Shown here in pieces: positions 44,433 through 52,972 of a stretch of 64,000 nucleotides of DNA. Position 1 is the first letter of the stretch. Each line of letters begins with the position of its first letter. Source of the DNA: Fibrobacter sp. (lineage in GTDB: Bacteria > Fibrobacterota > Chitinivibrionia > Chitinivibrionales > Chitinispirillaceae); contig JAAYIG010000222.1 in assembly GCA_012523595.1 (NCBI GenBank), positions 1-64,000 on the forward strand. The letters run 5' to 3'. Below the pieces are notes generated by a model. That model saw only the letters and a program-made list of their open reading frames with translations, made no database searches and was not told where the DNA came from. A program made the translations under genes and the position numbers.

Positions 44433-44966
44433 TCACTCACAAGCAATTCTTCTCTTAAGCAGCCCCTCGTATATCTCCTGGTCCCTCCCGGAAAAACAAG
44501 CAAATGTAATCCTGATCTTATTCCCGTTTTCTTTTATAAAAGAAGAACACGTATCTACCGCTATAACAGCCGCCCCTTCAGGCGGGTAACGGTAAATACC
44601 TGTACTGATACAGGGGAAAGCTATACTTTGACATTTATACTTCATGGCAAGGAGAAGTGAGTTTTTGTAACAACTCTCCAGTAACTGCGGTTCACCCTCA
44701 GCACCTCCTCTCCAGACCGGACCAACAGTATGGATTACATATTTTGAAGGCAAGTTATAAGCTGATGTTATCTTCGCGCTGCCCACATCACAGCCGCCCA
44801 GTTTCCTGCACTCCTCCAAAAGTTCCGGGCCTGCTGCACGATGAATCGCACCATCTACACCTCCTCCCCCAAGAAGGGTCCTGTTGGCGGCATTTACTAT
44901 CGCATCAGTATCCAGTTTTGTTATGTCTGCCAGAACCACAGACATACCAGATATGCCTTCGTTCAT
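44433..44966 (-). CDS. Macro-domain protein (ADP-ribose-binding)
   Basis: This 177-residue protein is a stand-alone macro domain: ITKLDTDAIVNAANRTLLGGGGVDGAIHRAAG and, later, IAFPCISTGIYRYPPEGAA, the two ADP-ribose-binding loops. It resembles YmdB-type O-acetyl-ADP-ribose deacetylases. Its start codon overlaps the stop of the MscS gene by four bases, so the two are probably co-translated. Confidence 0.93.
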   Translation of the reverse strand: MNEGISGMSVVLADITKLDTDAIVNAANRTLLGGGGVDGAIHRAAGPELLEECRKLGGCDVGSAKITSAYNLPSKYVIHTVGPVWRGGAEGEPQLLESCYKNSLLLAMKYKCQSIAFPCISTGIYRYPPEGAAVIAVDTCSSFIKENGNKIRITFACFSGRDQEIYEGLLKRRIACE

Positions 44967-46687
44967 GATTTTACCCCTTCCCTGTAATCTCTTTCTTCCT
45001 CTCCTTTTGCCTTATTCTCCTCCTGCTCTGCCAGCACTTCCCGCAATATCGCCCTTATCTCCTCTCTGCTTACAGAGTAGCCATCAAACTTCAGTGAAAC
45101 CGGCTTGCTGGCCTCACCAAAGTAAACACTTGTATGCGGAACCGGGATCTCGATTCCCTTCTCGTCAAATCGCTTCTTTATAAGACGGTTCATCTCCCTC
45201 CCTACCACCCACTGCTTTATGGGGAGAGTCTTTACACGCGCTTTTATTATCACCGCTGAATCCGCAAACGAGTCCAACCCCAGGATCTCCAGAGGCTCAA
45301 GAATTCCCTCTTTACAGATTTTATTTTCCATCGCCTCTCTTCCGACCTCCTGAAGCACAGAGACCACCCTGTCGATATCCTCCTTAAGAGCAACTCTGAT
45401 ATTGAAAACATAATATGAAAATTTGTGTGTCATATTGGAAAGACTCGTGATAGAACCATTGGGGAATACATGCACCGTACCATCAAAGCTTCTAAGTACC
45501 GATGTGCGGAGATTGACCTGTTCCACAAGCCCCGCCGTGCCGTTAATGATGGCTACATCTCCCACCCTTATGCGGTTCTCAAAGATGACAAACAGTCCGC
45601 TTATCACATCACGCACCAGATTCTGTGCCCCGAAACCAATAGCCACACCTACTACGCCAAGTCCGGTCAGAAGCGCTTTTATGTCAAAACCCAGTTCATC
45701 TATTATCATCATCGCTGCTATCAACAGAGCAGATATCAGAACGATTCTCTTGAAAATACTGCCCAAAGTAGAAACCCGCTTCTCTACCTCCATAGGGCTG
45801 CTTTTATCCGATGAAATCATCCTTGTCGCAGCCTCTTTCTGAAACTTCATTATTATGATGTTAAGCACCTGAACCGCTGCGAAGGCAATGGCAATGATAG
45901 TAATGATGTGAATTGCTGTTCGCCAAAAGGGGAGATCGGTTTTAAAGATGTACATGAAGTCTGTTCCCCAGATATTGACAAGGCCAAACAAACCCGACAG
46001 CAGAATCAGGCAGTGCCCTCCCTTCCCAAGAATCTGTCTGGCACGGACATCATAAATACCCAGGTAAGGATTGCCTGAGATAAATGAGGTGATTCTCCTG
46101 TAAATAAAATTCCAGATAAACAGCGAAACTGCTATCCCTGAAAACAGAATCAGTGTTTTTACTGTTGACTGAAGAAGATATGAATAGAGTTTTTGCTTGT
46201 TAAATATTGAGGCTGTACTGAGTGCTGCCATGAGTAAAAACAGGACTAGGTAGAACCTGGAGAGAATAAACTTCACAGTTGAACCGGTTTTGGAAGAGAG
46301 AAAACCATGCCTGAGGGCATAATCTACTACAGATGATGAACAGGCTTTTCTGAATTTGTATATAAATGCCGGGATCAGGATTGTTATTGTAATCAAATAG
46401 AGATTGAAAAGTACGGAAGAGAGAGTCTTCCATTGAAGTATCAGAAATAGATTATATGCGATATAGACAAAAAGAGAATAGCGCAGGGAAAAGACAGCTC
46501 CTCCTGTAAAGACCGTACTGGTGGAGTCACTCCAAGGGATAACCCGGAACCGGGGAAAACGGGGAGATAAGAGTAACTGGATCAGTGCAACCGATAAACC
46601 GTAAATGGCTGCAGCCGCTGCAAATTTCATCAGCAGTGATGATACCGGCTCACCCCAGGGAATCACCAGTAAACACAATACGCCCAC
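44963..46687 (-). CDS. MscS-family mechanosensitive channel, main part
   Basis: The frame gives 574 residues with several transmembrane helices and then the MscS core: LLTGLGVVGVAIGFGAQNLVRDVISGLFVIFENRIRVGD is the pore helix and the start of the beta domain, followed by DGTVHVFPNGSI and the C-terminal cytoplasmic vestibule. It should open under membrane tension to release solutes on osmotic downshock. The first codon is a GTG with no good ribosome site, and the frame upstream continues as hydrophobic sequence without a start. This indicates that it belongs to the frame at 46663-47226, separated by a one-base shift. Confidence 0.85.
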   Translation of the reverse strand: MGVLCLLVIPWGEPVSSLLMKFAAAAAIYGLSVALIQLLLSPRFPRFRVIPWSDSTSTVFTGGAVFSLRYSLFVYIAYNLFLILQWKTLSSVLFNLYLITITILIPAFIYKFRKACSSSVVDYALRHGFLSSKTGSTVKFILSRFYLVLFLLMAALSTASIFNKQKLYSYLLQSTVKTLILFSGIAVSLFIWNFIYRRITSFISGNPYLGIYDVRARQILGKGGHCLILLSGLFGLVNIWGTDFMYIFKTDLPFWRTAIHIITIIAIAFAAVQVLNIIIMKFQKEAATRMISSDKSSPMEVEKRVSTLGSIFKRIVLISALLIAAMMIIDELGFDIKALLTGLGVVGVAIGFGAQNLVRDVISGLFVIFENRIRVGDVAIINGTAGLVEQVNLRTSVLRSFDGTVHVFPNGSITSLSNMTHKFSYYVFNIRVALKEDIDRVVSVLQEVGREAMENKICKEGILEPLEILGLDSFADSAVIIKARVKTLPIKQWVVGREMNRLIKKRFDEKGIEIPVPHTSVYFGEASKPVSLKFDGYSVSREEIRAILREVLAEQEENKAKGEEERDYREGVKS

Positions 46688-47226
46688 AGCCAGAGAAAAC
46701 GGGAATGATACCCTGCTGAAAAATACGTAACCCGCCCGGCAAGCCGTCCGGAATTTCCAGGCTCTTTACCCGACAGAGTCTTGAGAAATCTTCCGGTTTT
46801 CCACAGCAGGATGCCGCATGCTACAGCAGCTCCTATGCAAATTGCCACCATTATAAGCAGAGAAAAAAACCTTTCCCGGTAATCATCATCACCAAGCCTC
46901 ACTTTAAACTCTGCGAAACTATTCGAAAGTGAGGTAATCTCTCTTTTTGAATTGTCAATACTCTCATTGAGTTTGTGAACCAGATTATCCCTGATCCGGA
47001 ATAAATTTATAGATAAGAGTTCCCTCCTGTTCTTTTCTTTTTCCGCTTTATCAATGGAACTCTGGAACCCGCTGACAGAAGTCACAACACCGGGAATAGC
47101 ACTTTTCTGCTGACTTTCTGCTGCTGCGGGAAGAGAATCTCTTTTCAGTTCAAGGCTGTCCTGAGAAAAAGAGAAGGAAAAAGCTGCTACGATGATTAAA
47201 GGCAAAACCGGAGCTGAAAAATTCAT
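46663..47226 (-). CDS. MscS-family channel, N-terminal part (frameshifted)
   Basis: The ATG at 47226 follows TTTGGAG by seven bases and opens a protein with a signal peptide (APVLPLIIVAAFSFSFSQ), a charged periplasmic helical part (SIDKAEKEKNRRELL ... ESIDNSKREITSLSN) and a membrane helix (LLIMVAICIGAAVACGILLW). The frame stops at 46663. Reading one base back at the A5 run 46719-46723 gives YFFSRVSFPFSLAVGVLCLLVIPW, joining smoothly to the channel frame. Together they would make about 750 residues, like other large MscS proteins with extracytoplasmic N-termini. A programmed shift, a mutation or a sequence error are all possible. Confidence 0.7.
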   Translation of the reverse strand: MNFSAPVLPLIIVAAFSFSFSQDSLELKRDSLPAAAESQQKSAIPGVVTSVSGFQSSIDKAEKEKNRRELLSINLFRIRDNLVHKLNESIDNSKREITSLSNSFAEFKVRLGDDDYRERFFSLLIMVAICIGAAVACGILLWKTGRFLKTLSGKEPGNSGRLAGRVTYFSAGYHSRFLWLWAYCVYW

Positions 47227-47309
47227 CAATAACTCCAAATCGGGAAAAGGGGTCAGTATCGGTACTGCGAAACAAAGGTCCAGCAGGAAATAATTAAAAT
47301 AAATATATT

Positions 47310-47441
47310 GGCGACATAAATGCCGTGTAGATTGCGGCGGCGGCATAAATGCCACCACAACGAAAGAGAACCCCGGTGAACCGGGATGGAATAGCCCGGT
47401 TCACCGGGCTTTATTTGGCTAGAGGCGGCATTGATGCCGCC
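47310..47441. repeat. Cluster of REP-like palindromes with a long hairpin
   Basis: Three copies of the palindrome GGCGGCATNNATGCCGCC are present: 47310-47327 (degenerate), 47339-47356 (two mismatches) and 47424-47441 (perfect). Between the last two, CCCGGTGAACCGGG at 47372-47385 and its exact reverse complement at 47395-47408 form a 14-base stem with a nine-base loop. It lies between the NmrA gene and the MscS gene and could stop transcription in either direction or be a mobile REP/BIME type repeat. Confidence 0.75.
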
Positions 47442-47450
47442 GACCGACGA

Positions 47451-48320
47451 TCACGCCGCTGCTTTGTGCCATCCCGTCTCCGATACCCATGTCTCAAAAG
47501 TCTTCAGGCCCGGATACAGTTTACGACATTGAGCAATATCCGCTGAAAATCCCTGAATATTGAGCCAGTCAAAAAGCATGGCGAAATCAGCACCCTGCTC
47601 TCTGACTTTGTCAATATCTGTCTGCTGAAACTCCACTTTCCTGCCTGTGCTTCTGCTCAGGATTTCAGCCATCTGGTTACCGGTGATCTCATCACCAGCA
47701 ATCTCCAGCGCTTCTCCCATAAATTTATCGGGATCCTTAAAAGCAAGCGCCACTAATGCCCCGATATCATCGACACAGATAAGCTGCAGGGGCATCTCAG
47801 AGTCAAGTGCCATTGGAAGCACTCCATTGTACACTGAATCCCTGATCTCAGGCTCAAGCAGATTATCCATAAAGAAAACCGGTCTGAAAATTGTATAGTT
47901 CAATCCAAGTTTTCGAATATGCTCCTCTATCTCCCATTTACTGTCAATAAAAGGAACACCCGGCTGCAGATCAGCTGCCCCATAACTGCTGTACACAAAG
48001 TGCTTTACTCCAGCACTCTTTGCGGCATCTGCCAGGGCTTTCCCTTCCTTTATCTCCCGATCCACCCCGTTGTCAAGCGGCTGCTGCACGCTGAATACAC
48101 CATAAACCCCCTTCAGAGCTTCATCGAGTGTTGATGGCACATCGAAGTCACCCTTAACCACCTCTACCCCGGAATTCTCGAGCGCACGCGCCTCAGCATG
48201 ATCAGGATGTCTGGTCAATGCCCGCACCTTCCATCCATCAGCCAGAAGATGCTTTACCACGGCTCCCCCCTGTTTTCCGGTAGCACCTGTCACAAGTATA
48301 ATCTTGTCTGCAGTTTCCAT
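47451..48320 (-). CDS. NmrA-family NAD(P)-binding protein 3
   Basis: The ATG at 48320 (AAGGAG eight bases upstream) gives 289 residues. It has an intact Rossmann loop, VTGATGKQGGAVVKHL, then GDFDVPSTLDEALKGVYGVFSVQ and a YSSYGAADL / SKWEIEEHIRKLGLNYTIFRPVFFM pair characteristic of HSCARG-type NmrA proteins. It is more typical of that group than the two paralogues at 13-15 kb and is probably not their recent duplicate. It may sense the NADPH/NADP ratio or reduce quinones. Confidence 0.88.
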   Translation of the reverse strand: METADKIILVTGATGKQGGAVVKHLLADGWKVRALTRHPDHAEARALENSGVEVVKGDFDVPSTLDEALKGVYGVFSVQQPLDNGVDREIKEGKALADAAKSAGVKHFVYSSYGAADLQPGVPFIDSKWEIEEHIRKLGLNYTIFRPVFFMDNLLEPEIRDSVYNGVLPMALDSEMPLQLICVDDIGALVALAFKDPDKFMGEALEIAGDEITGNQMAEILSRSTGRKVEFQQTDIDKVREQGADFAMLFDWLNIQGFSADIAQCRKLYPGLKTFETWVSETGWHKAAA

Positions 48321-48483
48321 AATGCGCACTCCTTATGCAGTACTGCCATTCCGTTTAATCTGTCAGCGCAATCTCAATTGCACATTTGAGGTATCTGAAA
48401 AAATTACGGGGAGTCCTGTCTTTATGTTGCCCGGGACAGAGAGCAAGCATATGTAAAGCGTTTAAAAAGTGAAGGTGGTGCTC

Positions 48484-50178
48484 TCACTGAAAAAAATCTG
48501 TGCAGAGCCGGTACTTCAGGCTGTCTGTTTTATCTTTAACCAGTTGTATGGTATGCGATGTGTCACCACTTAAACGAATATTGCGGCTGGATTGAAATGA
48601 AATATCGAAAAAGTCGTAATAAAGGAAAGACGAACCTCCCGTTCCAGCATTCGGATTCTCTTTTGCATAGAAAGTGATACAATCCGATGCGCTCCGGTTC
48701 AGACGAACCACATAAGCTGCAGTTCTGATTCTTTTCATCTGGGCCATATCAGTGATACCCCTTTTCTCCATCTCAGAGATCACTCCCAGTTTTACAGAGT
48801 TAAGCAGACCCATCAACTGTGAAACCCCGGGAAGTGAAAACAGGACCTCCTCATCTCCGGATGTCCTTTCCACATCCCTCCTGCTGTTCAGGAATGCATT
48901 TACAAACAGTATAGGAGGAGTAGCAGAGTAATCTATTTTGATCACGGCCGGAAAACGCATACCGTTTACATTCAAAAGTTCCGGCTTCTTCTGCTCCAGA
49001 ATCTCACTGAAAAGCCTCTCCACGTTTTCGGAAAGCCCCAGAACATTGATGGCCAGATCAGCCTGATCAGCATTTACGAATAAAGGATGATCTTTGTTGA
49101 ACTGCTCCTCAGCTTTCACAATCCTGTTAAGTGAGTCCAGCACTGCCTTGACACTGTCAACTCTGGAATCCTTTTTCCTGAATCTCTTCCCTGAATACCT
49201 TTTAAGATAATCCTCAAGCAGATCTATCCTTGCAGAGCTCATAATCTCCGCATACCGGATCTTCATCGAGTCCACAGCAGTAAGTTTTTTCTTAACCGGC
49301 TGGGATGGAGGCGCTGTTTCCACCTGGTCATCCACATCCGCACAGGCAGGATTCAGTGCCAGACGTACCCTGCCGCACCATTGTTTTTCAATCTGATAGT
49401 AATCACAATCCGTAAGGAAATTCCTGAGCGCCATCGAATCCCCGGACTCAACTGCTCTGTTGTAATAGAACTTGTTCTTATAGTTGAAATCATCCCTCTG
49501 CTGGTCATAAATGACCTTGAAGAGACTGTCCACCCTGTCGAGGCCCAGGACAGCACGCTGAAACCCGTGTTCCAAGTCGGTCACACGGTCGGGATAACGC
49601 TGCATCATGCTGTCGATTCTCTGCCTGCACCGGCCGGTCAAAGCGATTACCCTGTGACGATCGGCTTCCGCAAGTTCGTCAGGCCCTGAAGGCAGCAGTC
49701 CTGTTAATGAATCCAGCAGAAAAGTCTCAGATCTTATACTGTGAAGAAACTCGCACCTGGAAATTGACTCATTTATTGAATCTATACTTGTACACTGTGA
49801 GGATCTCTTTCTTTTATGACAGTAGTGGCTGTATTGATCCCACAACGGCAGGGCGCTTTTCAGCCTGGACGCACACTGGTCATATTTATCCTCTGCAAAG
49901 AGAATGCGTGAGCTGTCGATAATCGAGCTCACTGCCGCGATTACTGAATCCCCGTGCTGACGATCCCTTTTTATGCCGCGTACAATAAAAAAAGTAGCCA
50001 CAGCAGTTCCTGCTGCAGCTACAGGAATACTTATGGAGGCGGCTACAACCCCTCTTTTGTCTGGTTCACTGCCCGATGCACCTGAATTGACAAGAATAAC
50101 CGCAGCAAGCAGAACGGCAATACGGTCTGAAAATCTGCTTCTGAAACAGATACGGCAAATCTCAGTAAGCTTTTGCAA
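48484..50178 (-). CDS. Large protein of unknown function, end of the proS operon
   Basis: The 564-residue protein has two hydrophobic segments near the N-terminus, IAVLLAAVILVNSGASG and VVAASISIPVAAAGTAVATFFIV, then a long polar helical domain with many charged pairs (SSIIDSSRILFAEDKYDQC is TPR-like) and a Cys-containing C-terminal domain rich in beta strands (FPAVIKIDYSATPPILFVNAFL). It has no family I recognise. The first segment may be a signal peptide, the second a membrane anchor. Its start overlaps the end of proS by 17 bases, so it is probably co-translated. Confidence 0.6.
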   Translation of the reverse strand: MQKLTEICRICFRSRFSDRIAVLLAAVILVNSGASGSEPDKRGVVAASISIPVAAAGTAVATFFIVRGIKRDRQHGDSVIAAVSSIIDSSRILFAEDKYDQCASRLKSALPLWDQYSHYCHKRKRSSQCTSIDSINESISRCEFLHSIRSETFLLDSLTGLLPSGPDELAEADRHRVIALTGRCRQRIDSMMQRYPDRVTDLEHGFQRAVLGLDRVDSLFKVIYDQQRDDFNYKNKFYYNRAVESGDSMALRNFLTDCDYYQIEKQWCGRVRLALNPACADVDDQVETAPPSQPVKKKLTAVDSMKIRYAEIMSSARIDLLEDYLKRYSGKRFRKKDSRVDSVKAVLDSLNRIVKAEEQFNKDHPLFVNADQADLAINVLGLSENVERLFSEILEQKKPELLNVNGMRFPAVIKIDYSATPPILFVNAFLNSRRDVERTSGDEEVLFSLPGVSQLMGLLNSVKLGVISEMEKRGITDMAQMKRIRTAAYVVRLNRSASDCITFYAKENPNAGTGGSSFLYYDFFDISFQSSRNIRLSGDTSHTIQLVKDKTDSLKYRLCTDFFQ

Positions 50179-51688
50179 AAATGACTCTCCTGGAAGATGG
50201 TTCTCCGCTAATCACACACCTTCCCTCCTCTTTTGGAGAATCCAGTGGAATGCACCTTATTGTCACGTTAAGATCGTTTTTAACCTTCTGCTCCACCTCT
50301 TCAGAACCATTCCAGTGACTGAATGCGAATCCGCCATGGATCTCCGGCTTCTCCGGATTTGCAGGTGTAAAGAACTCGTAAAACTCATCCCTGCTGTCGA
50401 TCCGCCTGATGTGGCTGTCCCGGTAAGCCCTTGCCCTCTGAAAAAGATTGTCCTGTATTTCCTGAAGAAGAGATGAAATCCCTGCAACAAATTCACTGCG
50501 TTTCTGAGAATATCTCTCTTTCCGGCTCTTATCACGCCTTCCCACAAAAACCGAATCGGATGCGATATCTCTGGGTCCGATTTCAAGATAAAGCGGAATA
50601 CCTTTCTTTATCCATGACCAGACTTTCTCTCCTCCCCTGCCTTCCCGTTTATCTACTTCCACCACGATCCTGCGTCCGTCAAACAGAACATCGCGCAGTT
50701 CCGCTGCCAGACTCTCACAATATTCTATCACATTTCCTGCGGTAGATTCATCATGTATCATTGGAAGAATTACCAAATGAGATGGTGCCAGCTTTGGAGG
50801 AACAATCAGACCATCATCGTCACCATGGGTCATTATAAGTCCCCCGATCAACCGTGTGGAGACTCCCCACGATGTGGTCCAGGCATACTCCTCTTTACCG
50901 GTGGAATCAAGGAACTTTATATCCGATGCTTTGGAGAAATTCTGCCCCAGGAAATGGGATGTCCCAGCCTGAAGCGCTTTCCTGTCCTGCATCATTGCCT
51001 CGATACAGTAGGTAGAAACAGCACCTGGGAAACGCTCTCCCTCTGTTTTTTCTCCTTTGATCACAGGCATAGCCATATAGTTTTCTGCGAAATCCGCGTA
51101 TATATCAAGCATTCTCATGGTCTCCTCCACCGCTTCCTGCGATGTAGAGTGAGCCGTATGCCCCTCCTGCCATAAAAACTCGGCAGTCCTCAGAAAAAGT
51201 CTTGTACGCATCTCCCACCTGACCACATTTGCCCACTGATTTATCAGCAGGGGCAGGTCACGATAGGATTGTACCCATTTGGCGAACATCTCACCAATGA
51301 TAGTCTCGGATGTGGGACGGACAATCAGAGGCTCTTCCAGCTCTCCAGCAGGAATAAGCTTGCCCTCAGGACCAGCCTCGAGGCGGTGATGAGTCACAAC
51401 CGCACACTCTTTGGCAAAACCCTCAACGTGTTGTGCCTCTTTTTCAAGAAAACTCTTGGGTATAAACAGGGGAAAATAGGCATTTTTATGCCCGGTTTCC
51501 TTGAACTTGGCATCCAGGACATTTTGAATATTCTCCCAGATACTGTAACCCCAGGGTTTTATAACCATACAGCCCCTCACAGGGGAATTTTCCGCCAGAT
51601 CCGCCGCACGTATTACCTGCTGGTACCACTCAGGATAATCCTGCTCCCTTGTGGGAGAAATCGCATTCTGAACTTTTTTATCAGCCAT
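50162..51688 (-). CDS. proS: Prolyl-tRNA synthetase, archaeal/eukaryotic type
   Basis: The 508-residue enzyme charges tRNA-Pro. It lacks the INS editing insertion of the E. coli type and has the archaeal-type order: VRGCMVIKPWGYSIWENIQ, LIVRPTSETIIGEMFAKW (motif 2 region), VVRWEMRTRLFLRTAEFLWQEGHTAH and WTTSWGVSTRLIGGLIMTHGDDDGL (motif 3). The anticodon-binding domain follows, then the C-terminal zinc-type domain ending in Tyr (FAKAY). It lies 100 bases downstream of purH. Confidence 0.95.
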   Translation of the reverse strand: MADKKVQNAISPTREQDYPEWYQQVIRAADLAENSPVRGCMVIKPWGYSIWENIQNVLDAKFKETGHKNAYFPLFIPKSFLEKEAQHVEGFAKECAVVTHHRLEAGPEGKLIPAGELEEPLIVRPTSETIIGEMFAKWVQSYRDLPLLINQWANVVRWEMRTRLFLRTAEFLWQEGHTAHSTSQEAVEETMRMLDIYADFAENYMAMPVIKGEKTEGERFPGAVSTYCIEAMMQDRKALQAGTSHFLGQNFSKASDIKFLDSTGKEEYAWTTSWGVSTRLIGGLIMTHGDDDGLIVPPKLAPSHLVILPMIHDESTAGNVIEYCESLAAELRDVLFDGRRIVVEVDKREGRGGEKVWSWIKKGIPLYLEIGPRDIASDSVFVGRRDKSRKERYSQKRSEFVAGISSLLQEIQDNLFQRARAYRDSHIRRIDSRDEFYEFFTPANPEKPEIHGGFAFSHWNGSEEVEQKVKNDLNVTIRCIPLDSPKEEGRCVISGEPSSRRVIFAKAY

Positions 51689-51788
51689 AAGCCTCCATTA
51701 ACCAGATCCGTAAAATTCCAGTTTACAATAAATCCTGACCGGAATTCAGGTGTAAAGTTTCAATATCAAAGAAAAAGTCCCGGATGGA

Positions 51789-52961
51789 TCAGTGATGAAA
51801 GAGTCTGATATTACTGAACGCCATTACCATCCCGTACTCATTACAGGCCTCTATCACAATGTCATCCCTTTTAGAGCCTCCGGGCTGAACAACATATTTC
51901 ACGCCGCTCTGCTGTGCTCTGTCAATAGAATCCCTGAACGGAAAAAACGCATCAGATGCAAGCGATATTCCGTTCATCAGATTGAGCCACTCTCTTTTCT
52001 CCTCACTTGACATCCGATTCGCCGGCACTTCGAAATTATTCTGCCATGTATACTGTTCAGCCGGGGTAAGATTCTCCTCCAAAAACTGATCTATGGCATT
52101 ATCCCTCTCCGGTCTGCCAATCTTCTCTTTGAACTTGAGTGCAAGCACAATAGGATGCTGTCTCAGGAACCAGCGGTCCGCTTTGGATGCGGCAAGTCTT
52201 GTGCAGTGAATTCTTGACTGTTGCCCGGCTCCTATTCCTATAGCCTGCCCCCCATAAGCGAAACAGACTGAATTAGACTGGGTGTATTTAAGCGTGATCT
52301 GTGCCAGTATAAGATCCCGCTTTGCATCCTCAGGCAGTTCCTTGTTCTCTGTTACCATGTTCTGAAGAGAATTACCGGTAATCTCTATTGTGTTGCGTTT
52401 CTGTTCAAAGCTTATTCCGAAAACCTCTCTGGTTTCCATCTCCGGCGGCTGATATGAGGGATCTATCTCCAGAACCACATAAGCGCCTTTTTTCTTTTCT
52501 TTAAGGATGTCAATAACTCCGGGTTCATACCCGGGAGCAATCACACCGTCAGATACTTCACATCTAAGGAGCCGTGCGGTAGCCAGATCAACAGGATCGC
52601 TCAGCGCGGCAAAATCCCCGAAGCTCGATACCCTGTCCGCGCCTCTTGCCCTGGCGTAAGCCGAAGCGAGGGAAGAGAGTTCCATATCCTCCACAAAAAA
52701 GGCTTTCTTGAGTTCTTTTGTCAATGGCAGTCCAATAGCTGCACCGGCCGGACTGACATGCTTGAAAGAAGCAGCCGCAGACAGCCCGGTAGCTTTGCGC
52801 AGCTCTGCTACAAGCTGCCATGAGTTTAACGCATCCAGCAGATTTATATATCCGGGGCTTCCGTTAAGCACTTTGAGCGGAAGATTTCCTCTGCCCGAAA
52901 AAATCCGGGCTGATGCCTGATGAGGGTTGGCGCCATACCTTAGCAGCAGTTCATTTGACAT
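51789..52961 (-). CDS. purH: AICAR formyltransferase without the IMP cyclohydrolase domain
   Basis: This 390-residue protein corresponds to the C-terminal, AICAR transformylase part of bifunctional PurH: LRYGANPHQASARI, FKHVSPAGAAIG with the catalytic Lys-His, and the ending YVVQPGGSKRDDIVIEACNEYGMVMAFSNIRLFHH. The MGS-like cyclohydrolase domain is absent, so the last step to IMP must be made by another protein. The symbol applies to the transformylase half only. It starts 11 bases after lysA. Confidence 0.92.
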   Translation of the reverse strand: MSNELLLRYGANPHQASARIFSGRGNLPLKVLNGSPGYINLLDALNSWQLVAELRKATGLSAAASFKHVSPAGAAIGLPLTKELKKAFFVEDMELSSLASAYARARGADRVSSFGDFAALSDPVDLATARLLRCEVSDGVIAPGYEPGVIDILKEKKKGAYVVLEIDPSYQPPEMETREVFGISFEQKRNTIEITGNSLQNMVTENKELPEDAKRDLILAQITLKYTQSNSVCFAYGGQAIGIGAGQQSRIHCTRLAASKADRWFLRQHPIVLALKFKEKIGRPERDNAIDQFLEENLTPAEQYTWQNNFEVPANRMSSEEKREWLNLMNGISLASDAFFPFRDSIDRAQQSGVKYVVQPGGSKRDDIVIEACNEYGMVMAFSNIRLFHH

Positions 52962-52972
52962 TATGAGTCCCT

